DNA of 64,000 nt from Xanthomonas melonis (GTDB lineage Bacteria; Pseudomonadota; Gammaproteobacteria; Xanthomonadales; Xanthomonadaceae): assembly GCF_020783655.1 (NCBI RefSeq), contig NZ_JAJGQH010000001.1:62001-126000 (forward strand). The letters run 5' to 3'. Below the pieces are notes generated by a model. The model made no database searches and was not told the origin of the DNA. It saw only the letters and a program-made list of their open reading frames with translations. The translations under genes were made by a program, and so were the position numbers. This document shows, piece by piece, positions 1 through 8,284 of the stretch; within the stretch, counting starts at the first letter, position 1, and each line of letters starts with the position of its first letter.

Positions 1-1
1 G

Positions 2-2395
2 GGGCTGGCGCTGCGCAAGCGCTTCTGCCGCACCTTCAATTTCGAGCTGCAGGCGGCCGCCACCGAAGATGCGATCGTGTTGTCGCTGTCCACCAGCCAC
101 AGTTTCGCGCTGGAGGACGTGGCCCGCTACCTGCATTCGTCCTCGGCCGAGCATGTACTGATCCAGGCGCTGCTGGATGCGCCCTTGTTTGGAGTGCGCT
201 GGCGCTGGAACGCGACCAATGCGATGGCGCTGCCGCGCTTCACCGGCGGCAACAAGGTGGCCCCGCAGCTGCAGCGCATGAAGTCGGAAGACCTGCTGGC
301 CACCGTGTTTCCGGACCAGGTGGCGTGTGCGGAGAACCTGGTCGGCGAACGCGAGGTGCCGGACCACCCGCTGGTGGCGCAGACGCTGGAGGACTGCCTG
401 CATCAGGCCATGGACAGCGAGGGGTGGCTGCAGGTGTTGCGCGGTCTGGAGTCCGGCGCGATCACGCTGCTGGCACGCGATCTGGCCGCGCCCTCGCCGT
501 TGGCGGCCGAGGCCTTGAATGCACGCCCGTATGCGTTCCTGGACGATGCGCCGCTGGAAGAGCGACGCACCCAGGCCGTGCAGGGCCGTCGCTACACGCC
601 GCAGAGCAGCGACGATCTCGGCCGACTGGATCCACAGGCGATCGACGCGGTCCGCGAAGAGGCCTGGCCGCAACCGCGCGATGTCGAAGAAATGCACGAA
701 GCGCTGGTCGGTCTTGGAGTGTTGCCGATCGAAGAAGCCACCGATCCGTCGTGGCAGGGCTGGTTGGCTGCACTTGCCGCCGATGGCCGCGCGAGCTGCC
801 TGACGATCGGTGCGGCGCCCGCACTGTGGGTCAGTGCGGAGCGTATTGCGTGGTGCATGCCGTTGTATCCGGATGCATCGGCGCAGCCGCCGCTGCAGGC
901 ACCAACGGATTGCCAGGTGACCGACTGGCAGCGCGACCGGGCGGTGCGCGAAGTGTTGCGCGGCCGCATGGCGGCGGTTGGGCCGGCGCAGGTGTCGGAC
1001 CTGGCGCGCGCCCTGCGCCTGTCCGAGAGCGAGATCGTGCCTGCGCTGGCGGCCCTGCAGTGCGAGGGCTATGTCATGGCCGGGCGTTTCACGGCTCAGG
1101 CGCCGCAGGAAGAGTGGTGCGAGCGCCACCTGCTGGCGCGCATCCATCGCTATACCCTGGGGCGGTTGCGGCGCGAGATCGAGCCGGTGTCGCAACGCGA
1201 CTATGCGCGCTTCCTGTTCGAGTGGCAGCATCTGGACAACGCCGGCCGGGTTACCGGGCCCGATGCGCTGGCCGGCGTGGTCGGTCAGCTGGAGGCGTTT
1301 GAAGCGCCTGCGGCAGTGTGGGAAAGCGAATTGCTGCCGGCGCGCGTACGCGACTACCAACCGGCATGGCTGGACGAGCTATGCACCGCCGGTCGCATCG
1401 TATGGGCGCGGCTGCGCCCCGGTGGCGGGCGCAGCGGTGCCGCGCTGCGGTCTACCCCGATCGTGCTGCTGCCGCGACGCGATGCGCAGCGCTGGAGCGC
1501 TCTGGCACGCAGCGCCGACGAAGACCCGCTGGGCTCGCGCGCGCAACGCGTGATGGAGGTGTTGCAGCAACACGGCGCGCTATTTTTCGACGAGATCGCA
1601 GATACCGCCCGGCTGATGGGCACCGAACTGGAAGACGCCCTGAGCGAACTGGTCATGCGCGGCCGCGTGCACTGCGACAGTTATGCGGGCCTGCGCGCGC
1701 TGCTGGTGCCGGCGTCCAAGCGACCGTCGGCGTTGTCGCGTCATCGGCGCCGCGCCACCGCCCTGGGCATTCGCGATGCGGGACGCTGGGCACCGGTGCG
1801 CGCCTTGCCCGAGCTGCCGCCGGCGGAAGCCGGCGAGCGTCACCAGGAGACGCTGGAGCACGTGGCGCGCAGCGTGCTGCGACGGTACGGCGTGGTGTGC
1901 TGGCGGCTACTGGAGCGCGAAGCCGCATGGCTGCCGCCCTGGCGCGAGCTGTTGCGCGTGTATCAACGCCTGGAAGCGCGCGGCGAGATCCGCGGCGGCC
2001 GCTTCATCTCCGGTCTGTCCGGCGAGCAGTTCGCGCTGCCGGAGGCGATCGCGGCCTTGCGTCGGGTGCGCGCGCAGGCGCCGCAGCAGCAGTGGGTGTG
2101 CGTGAGTGCGAGTGACCCGGCCAACCTGCTGGGCAGCCTGCTGCCCGGCGAGCGCATCGCGCGGGTGCCCGGAAACCGGGTGGCCTATCTGGATGGCCTG
2201 CCGATGGCGGCATGGGTGGGAGAGCGTTGCCAGCCGCTGCAGGAACTGACCGCCTTGCAGGGCGAACAGGCAGCGCGCTTGCTGCAGCGGGGGCCCGCTG
2301 CAGCCGAACCCAGTGCCTTGGAACAATGGCTGGCTCAGTCGCCAGGCACAGCCGCGGGCATGACGCTGAGCCGTGGAAACGGCCGCGACAGGTAG
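2..2395 (+). CDS. Lhr-like DEAD/DEAH-box helicase, C-terminal part (5' end outside window)
   Basis: The frame is open from base 2, so the gene starts upstream and only about 797 C-terminal residues are visible. These lack the helicase motor and match the long C-terminal part of Lhr-type superfamily 2 helicases. The visible start has the family-like stretch [19 protein letters not shown], followed by winged-helix and DUF4921-like Lhr regions. Lhr proteins are DNA-repair helicases that move 3' to 5' on single strands. The last 61 bases overlap the end of the convergent glycosylase gene, so the two share DNA at their 3' ends. The family call rests on the C-terminal sequence only; the ATPase motifs would have to be confirmed upstream. 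Confidence 0.85.
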   Translation, partial: GLALRKRFCRTFNFELQAAATEDAIVLSLSTSHSFALEDVARYLHSSSAEHVLIQALLDAPLFGVRWRWNATNAMALPRFTGGNKVAPQLQRMKSEDLLATVFPDQVACAENLVGEREVPDHPLVAQTLEDCLHQAMDSEGWLQVLRGLESGAITLLARDLAAPSPLAAEALNARPYAFLDDAPLEERRTQAVQGRRYTPQSSDDLGRLDPQAIDAVREEAWPQPRDVEEMHEALVGLGVLPIEEATDPSWQGWLAALAADGRASCLTIGAAPALWVSAERIAWCMPLYPDASAQPPLQAPTDCQVTDWQRDRAVREVLRGRMAAVGPAQVSDLARALRLSESEIVPALAALQCEGYVMAGRFTAQAPQEEWCERHLLARIHRYTLGRLRREIEPVSQRDYARFLFEWQHLDNAGRVTGPDALAGVVGQLEAFEAPAAVWESELLPARVRDYQPAWLDELCTAGRIVWARLRPGGGRSGAALRSTPIVLLPRRDAQRWSALARSADEDPLGSRAQRVMEVLQQHGALFFDEIADTARLMGTELEDALSELVMRGRVHCDSYAGLRALLVPASKRPSALSRHRRRATALGIRDAGRWAPVRALPELPPAEAGERHQETLEHVARSVLRRYGVVCWRLLEREAAWLPPWRELLRVYQRLEARGEIRGGRFISGLSGEQFALPEAIAALRRVRAQAPQQQWVCVSASDPANLLGSLLPGERIARVPGNRVAYLDGLPMAAWVGERCQPLQELTALQGEQAARLLQRGPAAAEPSALEQWLAQSPGTAAGMTLSRGNGRDR

Positions 2396-2955
2396 CGGCT
2401 GCCCGGTACCACCCAACGCCACGGCGCTTCTATCGCCTTGCGGATGCCGATGCGGGGCGTCGCCAGCGGCGCGCTCGGCGGCGGCATGCCGTCGTCTTCG
2501 ATCCGCAGCCGCGCTGCGGCATCGGTCAGATCCAGCCCGTTGTCGGCCGCGGTCACTCCGAACGCCTGTGCCAGGCGGCCGGGACCGGTGGTCAATAGCG
2601 CGGTCGGCGCCGCGCCGCGCGCGGCCTGCATGGTCTGGAGGCCTGCCAGCGGCTCCAGCGCGCGGATCAGCACCGCATGCCCGGGCGCGCCGCCGCAGAC
2701 GGCGTTGATCGCCCAATGCATGCCGTAGATGAAATACACGTACAGATGCCCATGGGCGCCGAACATCACCCGGGTGCGTGGCGTCATGCCACGGAACGAA
2801 TGCGCGGCCGGATCCTCGCTGCCGCAATAGGCTTCCACCTCGGTGATGCGGCCACGGCGGCCATCGGCGCTGACCAGCACCTTGTTGAGCAGGCGCGGCG
2901 CCACCTCGCGGGCGTCGCAGGCATAGAACGTGCGAGGGAGCAGGGCGATCGGCAT
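2335..2955 (-). CDS. mpg: 3-methyladenine DNA glycosylase, AAG/MPG family
   Basis: A 206-residue protein of the eukaryotic-type alkyladenine glycosylase family, which excises alkylated purines by base flipping. It has the family block [20 protein letters not shown] near residue 40, the [11 protein letters not shown] strand, and the late [12 protein letters not shown] segment. I chose the ATG at 2955 ([10 protein letters not shown]) because family members begin close to this LLPR motif. The open frame continues 65 codons further upstream without recognisable sequence. The gene converges on the Lhr-type helicase and overlaps its 3' end. Both gene products act in DNA repair, although they are on opposite strands and not one operon. 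Confidence 0.93.
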   Translation of the reverse strand: MPIALLPRTFYACDAREVAPRLLNKVLVSADGRRGRITEVEAYCGSEDPAAHSFRGMTPRTRVMFGAHGHLYVYFIYGMHWAINAVCGGAPGHAVLIRALEPLAGLQTMQAARGAAPTALLTTGPGRLAQAFGVTAADNGLDLTDAAARLRIEDDGMPPPSAPLATPRIGIRKAIEAPWRWVVPGSRYLSRPFPRLSVMPAAVPGD

Positions 2956-3116
2956 GCCGCCAGCGTAAGGGAATTGCCGTGACAGTCCTGCGGGCTGATC
3001 CGGACACGCCTTCGATCGGGTAGGGATTTTCCGAAAGCTGGTGTCTCGGAGCGTCTGCTCTGTCACAAAAGCGCAGATCCAAATGGATGAATGGGCACAT
3101 AACGGTGGGCGGCGTC

Positions 3117-3143
3117 TCAAGCGCGTTTTGCCCTCGCCGATAG
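3117..3143 (+). promoter_or_regulatory. FliA (sigma-28) promoter for the chemoreceptor gene
   Basis: The sequence reads TCAA, then 15 bases, then GCCGATAG. This fits the sigma-28 consensus (TAAA or TCAAG, about 15 bases, GCCGATAA) in both boxes and in spacing. It lies about 110 bases upstream of the chemoreceptor start and points at it, which suits a flagellar-regulon gene. No start-site data are available, so this is a sequence match only. Confidence 0.7.
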
Positions 3144-3251
3144 CTATCAACGATTGATTAGATCAGCCGAACCGTCGCGATCGGTACGTGCAGCCCGTCG
3201 ATCCTCAAGGCAATGCCTGCCGCCCGCGCACCCTTCTCACGAGAACTCCCA

Positions 3252-4910
3252 ATGTTAGGCAACTTCAAAATCGGAACCAGGCTGATCGTGGCGTTTCTGA
3301 TCGTTTCGGCGATCGGCGCATGCATCGGATGGGTAGGTTATTCCAACTCCGGTCGCATCAGCGAACTGTCGACTTCGCTATACGAGCGCGAATTGCTGGG
3401 CCTTTCCCATGTCAAGGAAGCCAACATCAACCTGATCTACGCCGGGCGCGCGCGCGCCAACCTGCTGTTGGCCAGCAGTGCGGAAGAGCGCCAGTCGCAC
3501 GTGCAGAACATCGACAAGTACACCGCCAAGGTGGTGGACTACATGACGCGCGCGCGCGGCAGTTTCCAGACCGAAGAGGGCAAGGCCAAGCTGGCGCAGT
3601 TCGACCGTGCCTGGCAGACCTATCTGGACGAGCGCGGTCGCTTCATCGAAGCGGCCAACCGCGAAGCGCTGCGCGAAGCCAACCCCGAACTCGCCGCGCT
3701 CTCGCGAGCGGTGCGCGCCAGTTCGGACGAAGTGGATGCCTTGATGACCGATCTGAGCGGCCTGCGCGAGCGCAGTGCGGCCTCGGCCAACGCCGAAACC
3801 GGCGCCATCCATGCGCGCAGCTCCAAGCTGTTGATCGCCATCATCTGCAGCGGCGTGCTGCTCGGCGCGATCCTGGGGCTGGTGATCAGCCGTAGCGTCA
3901 CCGGCCCGATCCGTCGTGCCGTTTCGGTCGCCAACGGGCTGTCTGAAGGCGATCTGACCATGCAGATCGAGGTGCGCGGCCGCGACGAAACCGCGCAGCT
4001 GCTCGAAGCCATGCGCACCATGGTGCAGAAGCTGTCGCAGGTGGTGGGCGAGGTGAACACCAGCGCCGAGACCCTGGCCAGCGCCTCCGAAGAAGTCAGC
4101 GCCACCGCGCAGTCCTTGTCGCAGGCGGCCAGCGAGCAGGCCGCCGGGGTGGAAGAAACCAGCGCTTCGCTGGAACAGATGACCGCCTCGATCAGCCAGA
4201 ACACCGAGAACGCGCGCATCACCGACGGCATGGCCACCCAGGCCGCCAAGGAAACCATCGAAGGCGGCGAAGCGGTGGTGGCCACCACCCAGGCGATGAA
4301 GCAGATCGCGCAGAAGATCGGCATCATCGACGACATCGCCTACCAGACCAATCTGCTCGCGCTCAATGCCGCGATCGAGGCGGCGCGGGCCGGCGAGCAT
4401 GGCAAGGGATTTGCCGTGGTCGCCGCCGAAGTGCGCAAGCTCGCCGAGCGCAGCCAGGTGGCTGCGCAGGAGATCGGCGAAGTGGCCAGCTCCAGCGTGG
4501 AACTGGCCGATCGCGCCGGGCGACTGCTCGACACCATCGTGCCCAGCATCAAGCGCACCTCGGATCTGGTGCAGGAGATTTCCGCTGCGTCGGAAGAACA
4601 ATCGTCCGGTGTCAGTCAGATCAATTCGGCGGTGGTGCAGTTGAGTCAGACCACCCAGCAAAACGCCAGCGCGTCCGAAGAACTGGCGGCCACCGCCGAG
4701 GAAATGAGCGCGCAGGCCGAGCAGTTGCAGCAGAGCATGGCGTTCTTCCGGCTGGGCGGGCAAGGGCCGGCGACCACGCCGCCCAAGCGCGGCCAGCAGG
4801 TTGCCGCACGACCGGTGCGCGCCGCCGGCACACGCGGCTGGCGCAGCAATGCCGCGCCGGCGTATGCGATGTCCGAAGGCCCGGACGAAGGCCAGTTCGC
4901 TCGCTTCTGA
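3252..4910 (+). CDS. Methyl-accepting chemotaxis protein (Tar/Tsr-like chemoreceptor)
   Basis: A 552-residue membrane chemoreceptor. It has a first membrane helix at about residues 9-30, a periplasmic four-helix-bundle-type sensor to about 190, and a second helix near 190-212 ([17 protein letters not shown]). A HAMP domain follows, then a long coiled coil whose hairpin tip carries the conserved [20 protein letters not shown]. It passes ligand state to CheA through CheW. The tail after the coiled coil is about 50 residues, Pro/Ala/Arg-rich, and lacks the NWETF-type CheR/CheB docking peptide. The ATG at 3252 is chosen over an in-frame ATG at 3213 because [11 protein letters not shown] is the usual receptor start. 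cheW follows after 10 bases. Confidence 0.95.
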   Translation: MLGNFKIGTRLIVAFLIVSAIGACIGWVGYSNSGRISELSTSLYERELLGLSHVKEANINLIYAGRARANLLLASSAEERQSHVQNIDKYTAKVVDYMTRARGSFQTEEGKAKLAQFDRAWQTYLDERGRFIEAANREALREANPELAALSRAVRASSDEVDALMTDLSGLRERSAASANAETGAIHARSSKLLIAIICSGVLLGAILGLVISRSVTGPIRRAVSVANGLSEGDLTMQIEVRGRDETAQLLEAMRTMVQKLSQVVGEVNTSAETLASASEEVSATAQSLSQAASEQAAGVEETSASLEQMTASISQNTENARITDGMATQAAKETIEGGEAVVATTQAMKQIAQKIGIIDDIAYQTNLLALNAAIEAARAGEHGKGFAVVAAEVRKLAERSQVAAQEIGEVASSSVELADRAGRLLDTIVPSIKRTSDLVQEISAASEEQSSGVSQINSAVVQLSQTTQQNASASEELAATAEEMSAQAEQLQQSMAFFRLGGQGPATTPPKRGQQVAARPVRAAGTRGWRSNAAPAYAMSEGPDEGQFARF

Positions 4911-4920
4911 GGGATCACCG

Positions 4921-5430
4921 ATGACTGCACAGACGTCCGATGCGATGCCCGGCGACGCCGACGTGGCCGCCCAGTACCTGACCTTCCAGCTGGATGGCGA
5001 AACCTTCGCCACCAGCATTCTCGGCATCCGCGAAATTATCCAGTACCGCACGCCCACGCCGGTTCCGTCGATGCCGGCCTGCGTACGCGGGGTGATCAAC
5101 CTGCGCGGCGCCGTGGTGCCGGTGGTGGACCTGCAGGCACGGCTGGGTCGCGCCGACAGCGCCATCAACAAGCGCAGCTGCATCGTGATCCTGTCCACCG
5201 AGCAGGCGCAGGGCACGCAGGTGATCGGTGTGCTGGTGGACGCGGTCAACGCGGTCATCGAGCTGGCCGATCACGATATCGAGGCGGCCCCGGCGTTCGG
5301 CACGCATATCCGCCGCGATCTGCTGCGGGGCATGGGCAAGGTCGGCGAACGCTTCGTGGTGCTGCTGGACATGGAGCAGGTGTTGCAGGTGGACGAAATC
5401 GCCGGCAATACGGACGTACTGGCGGCCTGA
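4921..5430 (+). CDS. cheW: Chemotaxis coupling protein CheW
   Basis: A 169-residue single-domain CheW, the scaffold that links chemoreceptors to the kinase CheA. It shows the family pattern YLTFQLDGETFA near residue 20, the segment IREIIQYRTPTPVPSMP, and GVINLRGAVVPVVDL. It starts 10 bases after the chemoreceptor stop, with GAGGGATC upstream as a plausible ribosome site, so the two genes are probably co-transcribed from the FliA promoter. No cheA or other che gene lies in the window, so this is an accessory coupling protein or belongs to a kinase encoded elsewhere. Confidence 0.95.
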   Translation: MTAQTSDAMPGDADVAAQYLTFQLDGETFATSILGIREIIQYRTPTPVPSMPACVRGVINLRGAVVPVVDLQARLGRADSAINKRSCIVILSTEQAQGTQVIGVLVDAVNAVIELADHDIEAAPAFGTHIRRDLLRGMGKVGERFVVLLDMEQVLQVDEIAGNTDVLAA

Positions 5431-5592
5431 GCGCCGCCTCCGCGACGCGGCCAGACATCGCATCCGCGTCCAAAGAAAATGGCTTCGCATCCGAACTACC
5501 GCCCTTGCGCGTTGCGGGCCTGTGCAGTGCAAGCGAACCGGATGTGATGCATCGGGGCGCCGTCACCACACCCAGGCCGATCGCGACGATCG

Positions 5593-5657
5593 GTAGAAGC
5601 ACACCCGGGCGCGACGGGCGTCACCGATAAAGCGTTCGCGCCCGGGTGCGCTTCTAC
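5593..5657. repeat. Palindromic intergenic repeat, copy A
   Basis: A 65-base element whose ends form a long inverted repeat: GTAGAAGCACACCCGGGCGC on the left and the complement of GTAGAAGCGCACCCGGGCGC on the right. The centre contains GGGCGTCACCGATAAAGC. A related copy with the same arrangement lies at 49220-49288 (centre GGGCGTTACCGGTGAAGC). It sits between the convergent cheW and GAF-GGDEF genes, where it could also fold as a transcription stop. It resembles REP-type dispersed palindromes. Confidence 0.75.
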
Positions 5658-5706
5658 GGCGGTGGCTGCGCGTTTTGCGTTGCAACCCGCCCGGCGGATG
5701 CCTGCA

Positions 5707-6792
5707 TCAGTCGTGCAACTGCCATCCGCTGAAGCAATGCACGCGGTTGCGCCCAGCCGCGATCGCCTTCTGCAAGGCGTGCCGTGCACGTGCCAGTAAC
5801 GTGTTGGTTTCCCCGGCATCGCCCAGCGTTGCGGCGACCACGCCTGCGCTGATGGTCAGGGCGCCGGTGGGCCAGTGGGCGTCCTGGATCGTTTGACGAA
5901 GATCTTCGACGGCGCCCAGGACATCCTTGGCCGGGGTGGCCGGCAGCACCACGCAGTAACGATCGCCGCTCAGCTGCGCCACGATGGCCCTCGGCGGCAG
6001 GCGGGCTTCCAGCAGTCGGGCAGCCTGCATCATGGTGGCCTGTGCGGCGGCCGCGCCGGCCTGCAGCTTCTGCCGCTTGAATCCGTCCAGGTCGATCAGC
6101 ACCAAGCCCAGCGCCTGCGTAGGTGGCGCATCGGCATCGTGCAGCAGCGCTTGCACGGCCTGCTCCAGACCGGCGCGATTCCATAGCCCGGTGGAGTCGT
6201 CGCGCAGGGCATCCAGCGCCACCAGGCTGGCCGCCTTTTGCAGTTCGATGGTGTGCACCACTTGCCGGGCCAGCGTGCGCAGCGCAGCGCGCTCGGCATC
6301 GGACAGCCGTCGCGGCGCATGATCCAGCACGCACAGCGTGCCCAGCGCGATGCCGTCGGAATTCAGCAGCGGCGCACCGGCATAGAAGCGGATCCGCGGC
6401 TCGCCGGTGACCAGGGCATTGTCGACGAAGCGCGCGTCCAACTGCGTGTCGGCGACCTCCATCAGCTGATCCGGTGCAAGGATGGCATGTGCGCAGAAGG
6501 ACAAGGTACGCGGCGTCTCGCTGGGCTGCATGCCACGCCTGGACTTGAACCACTGCCGCTGCGTGTCGACCAGCGAAATCAAGGCCATCGGTGTGCCGCA
6601 TGCCGCTGCAGCGCTGGCGGTCAGCGCGTCGTAGCGCGGCTCCGGCGCAGTATCCAGCAGCGCAGTCGCGTGCAGGGCCGCCACACGTTCGTCCTCGTTG
6701 GCGGGCATCGGCGCACCCCGGTAAGGCGCGAGCTCGCTGACCAATGGCGTCGTCTGGATCAGGGTCAACGCAGGTGCATCGGGAGTCTGCAT
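5707..6792 (-). CDS. GAF-GGDEF protein with degenerate cyclase motif
   Basis: A 361-residue soluble protein. The N-terminal half (about 30-170) is a GAF sensor of the type that begins with ERVAALHATALLDT and includes FKSRRGM. The C-terminal half is a GGDEF domain starting DDSTGLWNRAGLEQ. It keeps the metal-binding segment LVLIDLDGFKR, but the active-site loop reads SGDRY where GGDEF is expected. The Glu and the glycine pair needed for c-di-GMP synthesis are therefore altered, and catalytic activity is doubtful. A GAAGG ribosome site lies about 6 bases before the ATG at 6792; an internal ATG 28 codons later (MPANEDER) is an alternative start. It may sense or bind nucleotides rather than make c-di-GMP. 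Confidence 0.88.
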   Translation of the reverse strand: MQTPDAPALTLIQTTPLVSELAPYRGAPMPANEDERVAALHATALLDTAPEPRYDALTASAAAACGTPMALISLVDTQRQWFKSRRGMQPSETPRTLSFCAHAILAPDQLMEVADTQLDARFVDNALVTGEPRIRFYAGAPLLNSDGIALGTLCVLDHAPRRLSDAERAALRTLARQVVHTIELQKAASLVALDALRDDSTGLWNRAGLEQAVQALLHDADAPPTQALGLVLIDLDGFKRQKLQAGAAAAQATMMQAARLLEARLPPRAIVAQLSGDRYCVVLPATPAKDVLGAVEDLRQTIQDAHWPTGALTISAGVVAATLGDAGETNTLLARARHALQKAIAAGRNRVHCFSGWQLHD

Positions 6793-6986
6793 GCAAGGCC
6801 TTCGAAACGAAGCGGCTTAGCGCCACAGGCGGCGTGGCGGCGCGGGGGCGATGAGCTCAGCGCACACGCCATCGTCGGGGAGCGGATGCCGGCCACCCCA
6901 GCGGCCGAGGCACGACCGGATCTTGCCATAGCGGCGGCGCCGGCGAAGCGGCCGAGCCTGCAAGATCGTCCTTCAGGTCTTGCCGA

Positions 6987-7163
6987 TTACTTGTCCTGGT
7001 CGTGCTGCCGGGTGGGGCGCCGGCTCTGTTCGTCGTGTACCTTCAGGTCTTCCTGCCCGGGGCGCTGTTTGGCAGCATCATCCTGCTTGCGCGATTCGCG
7101 GCTTTCGGCGACGCCGTTGGCATCGTCGGCAACATCGTCTGGCTGGCGTGGATGCTTGCTCAT
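6987..7163 (-). CDS. Small hydrophilic protein of unknown function
   Basis: A 58-residue, very polar frame starting MSKHPRQPDD and ending in a basic and acidic tail (HDQDK). It has no cysteine, no membrane segment and no known domain that I can see. Upstream of the ATG at 7163 is CAGGAC, a weak ribosome site. It lies between the GAF-GGDEF gene and the tRNA gene on the same strand. The composition (Asp, Gln, Arg, Lys) is that of a disordered small protein, and I do not recognise a family. Its reality as a gene is moderately likely. Confidence 0.5.
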   Translation of the reverse strand: MSKHPRQPDDVADDANGVAESRESRKQDDAAKQRPGQEDLKVHDEQSRRPTRQHDQDK

Positions 7164-7292
7164 GGCTTGGGTCCTGCGTGACGGTGGCTGCCACGGTAGC
7201 GCGCCTGGCGTGATCTCCGTGCCATGGCGGCGCCGCATCAAACGCCGCACTGCCTGCGGCGGACGTCGCGTTCCACATCAAGCTGCCACAGC

Positions 7293-7324
7293 AAAAGGCC
7301 CCGAACGCAAGCGTTCGAGGCCCT
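7293..7324 (-). terminator. Rho-independent terminator behind tRNA-Ala
   Basis: Read on the minus strand, the sequence forms a stem of about 11 pairs (GGCCTCGAACG, loop CTTG, CGTTCGGGGCC) followed by TTTTGC. It begins 14 bases after the tRNA 3' end and is well placed to end the tRNA transcript. Confidence 0.85.
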
Positions 7325-7337
7325 TGGCTTGATGCGG

Positions 7338-7413
7338 TGGTGGAGCGGAAGGGGATCGAACCCTCGACCTTCGCGATGCGAACGCGACGCTCTCCCAGCT
7401 GAGCTACCGCCCC
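7338..7413 (-). tRNA. tRNA-Ala (anticodon CGC)
   Basis: The 76 bases fold as a full cloverleaf. The acceptor stem pairs GGGGCGG with CCGCTCC, with CCA encoded. The D arm contains AGCTCAGCTGGGAGAG. The anticodon stem TCGCG/CGCGA encloses the loop TTCGCAT, giving anticodon CGC (plus-strand bases 7378-7380). The T arm contains GGTTCGATCC. It reads the alanine codon GCG, common in this GC-rich genome. A terminator follows directly. Confidence 0.97.
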
Positions 7414-7500
7414 ACGTACTGCGATTCTACCCACATGCCGGCGGCTTCGCCAAGCGAGGGACTGCGACCGATCGCGCCGCGGAGCGCGATCGTGCCGGCA

Positions 7501-7902
7501 TCACTCGCCGACCAGCGGGAACTTGAGGTCCGGGTGCTTGGCCTTCCACTCCTTGTACGACACCGAGCCTTCCCAGGCAGCGAAGGCCTTGGGGGTACGG
7601 CCACGGCCCGACCAGGTTTCGCCGGTATGCGGCAGCTGGTACTTCGGCTTCACTTCGCTGCGGCCGCTCTTGACCACTTCCTTGCGTGCGGGAGCGGTTC
7701 CCAGGTACGCGGCGATGTCGTTGCGTTGCTTGGTATTGAAGTGGTCGGCGAACTGCTCGAGCAGCGACACGATGGTGGCATGGGCCGAAGAGGCTTCGCT
7801 CGCACGCTCGGTTTTCTCCTGCTCCTCCAGCTTCTGCAGCTCGTCCAGCAGTTTGGCCTTGGCTTGCGCGATGGAATCCAGTTTTGAAGAGGTATTGCTC
7901 AC
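7501..7902 (-). CDS. H-NS family nucleoid-associated protein
   Basis: A 133-residue H-NS-like protein. The N-terminal half is a coiled-coil oligomerisation region (LDELQKLEEQEKTERASE). The C-terminal domain has the core DNA-binding motif TWSGRGRTPKAF, matching the TWTGQGRTP motif of classical H-NS. Such proteins silence AT-rich and horizontally acquired genes, and in Xanthomonas H-NS relatives affect virulence. I place the start at a GTG at 7902 (VSNTSSKLDS), because the frame upstream carries no H-NS-like sequence although it stays open to 8310. It is transcribed away from ligD. Confidence 0.9.
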   Translation of the reverse strand: MSNTSSKLDSIAQAKAKLLDELQKLEEQEKTERASEASSAHATIVSLLEQFADHFNTKQRNDIAAYLGTAPARKEVVKSGRSEVKPKYQLPHTGETWSGRGRTPKAFAAWEGSVSYKEWKAKHPDLKFPLVGE

Positions 7903-8284
7903 AGAGGTATGGCCTCGGAATAAGAGGGGAGACGCCGCCCTAGGGCGCACGCCATTATGACACGCAGTCCTGCGGGCGGCCGCGGCCGCTGGCCGGCACG
8001 GCGGTGACGTCTGCAGTTCTTCACGGCTTCTGTTCGGCGACTTTCGCACCTTGGTCGTGTGCCTGCCCGGCGTGTACGCCTGGGCAGCGAGCCCGACCAT
8101 CCAGGACGCCAGGAGGACACGATGCAGCATGCCGGCATGGCTTGCGCGACCACGCCAACGGCCGCATGGCTGCGGTTGTCTTCCGTCGTCGGAGCTGGCG
8201 CATGAACGTGCACGCGGTCCATCCGCAGCGGCAGCTCGGCCCGGAGCCGACCTGCACGATGTACGCCGAGCCCGGGGTAGGCGG
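7903..8284. other. Gap between hns-like gene and ligD; no gene assigned
   Basis: 382 bases separate the two divergent genes. On the minus strand the frame that runs into H-NS is open to 8310 and contains a hydrophobic stretch after an ATG at 8130 (MLHRVLLASWMVGLAAQAYT) that looks like a signal peptide. It has no stop before the H-NS start and no recognisable continuation, so I do not call it. The region must hold the promoters of both neighbours, but I could not place them. Confidence 0.4.

Noticed and set aside
3378..5258. 626-residue minus-strand frame opposite the chemoreceptor
   Set aside because: Its composition mirrors the receptor coiled coil; it crosses two real genes.
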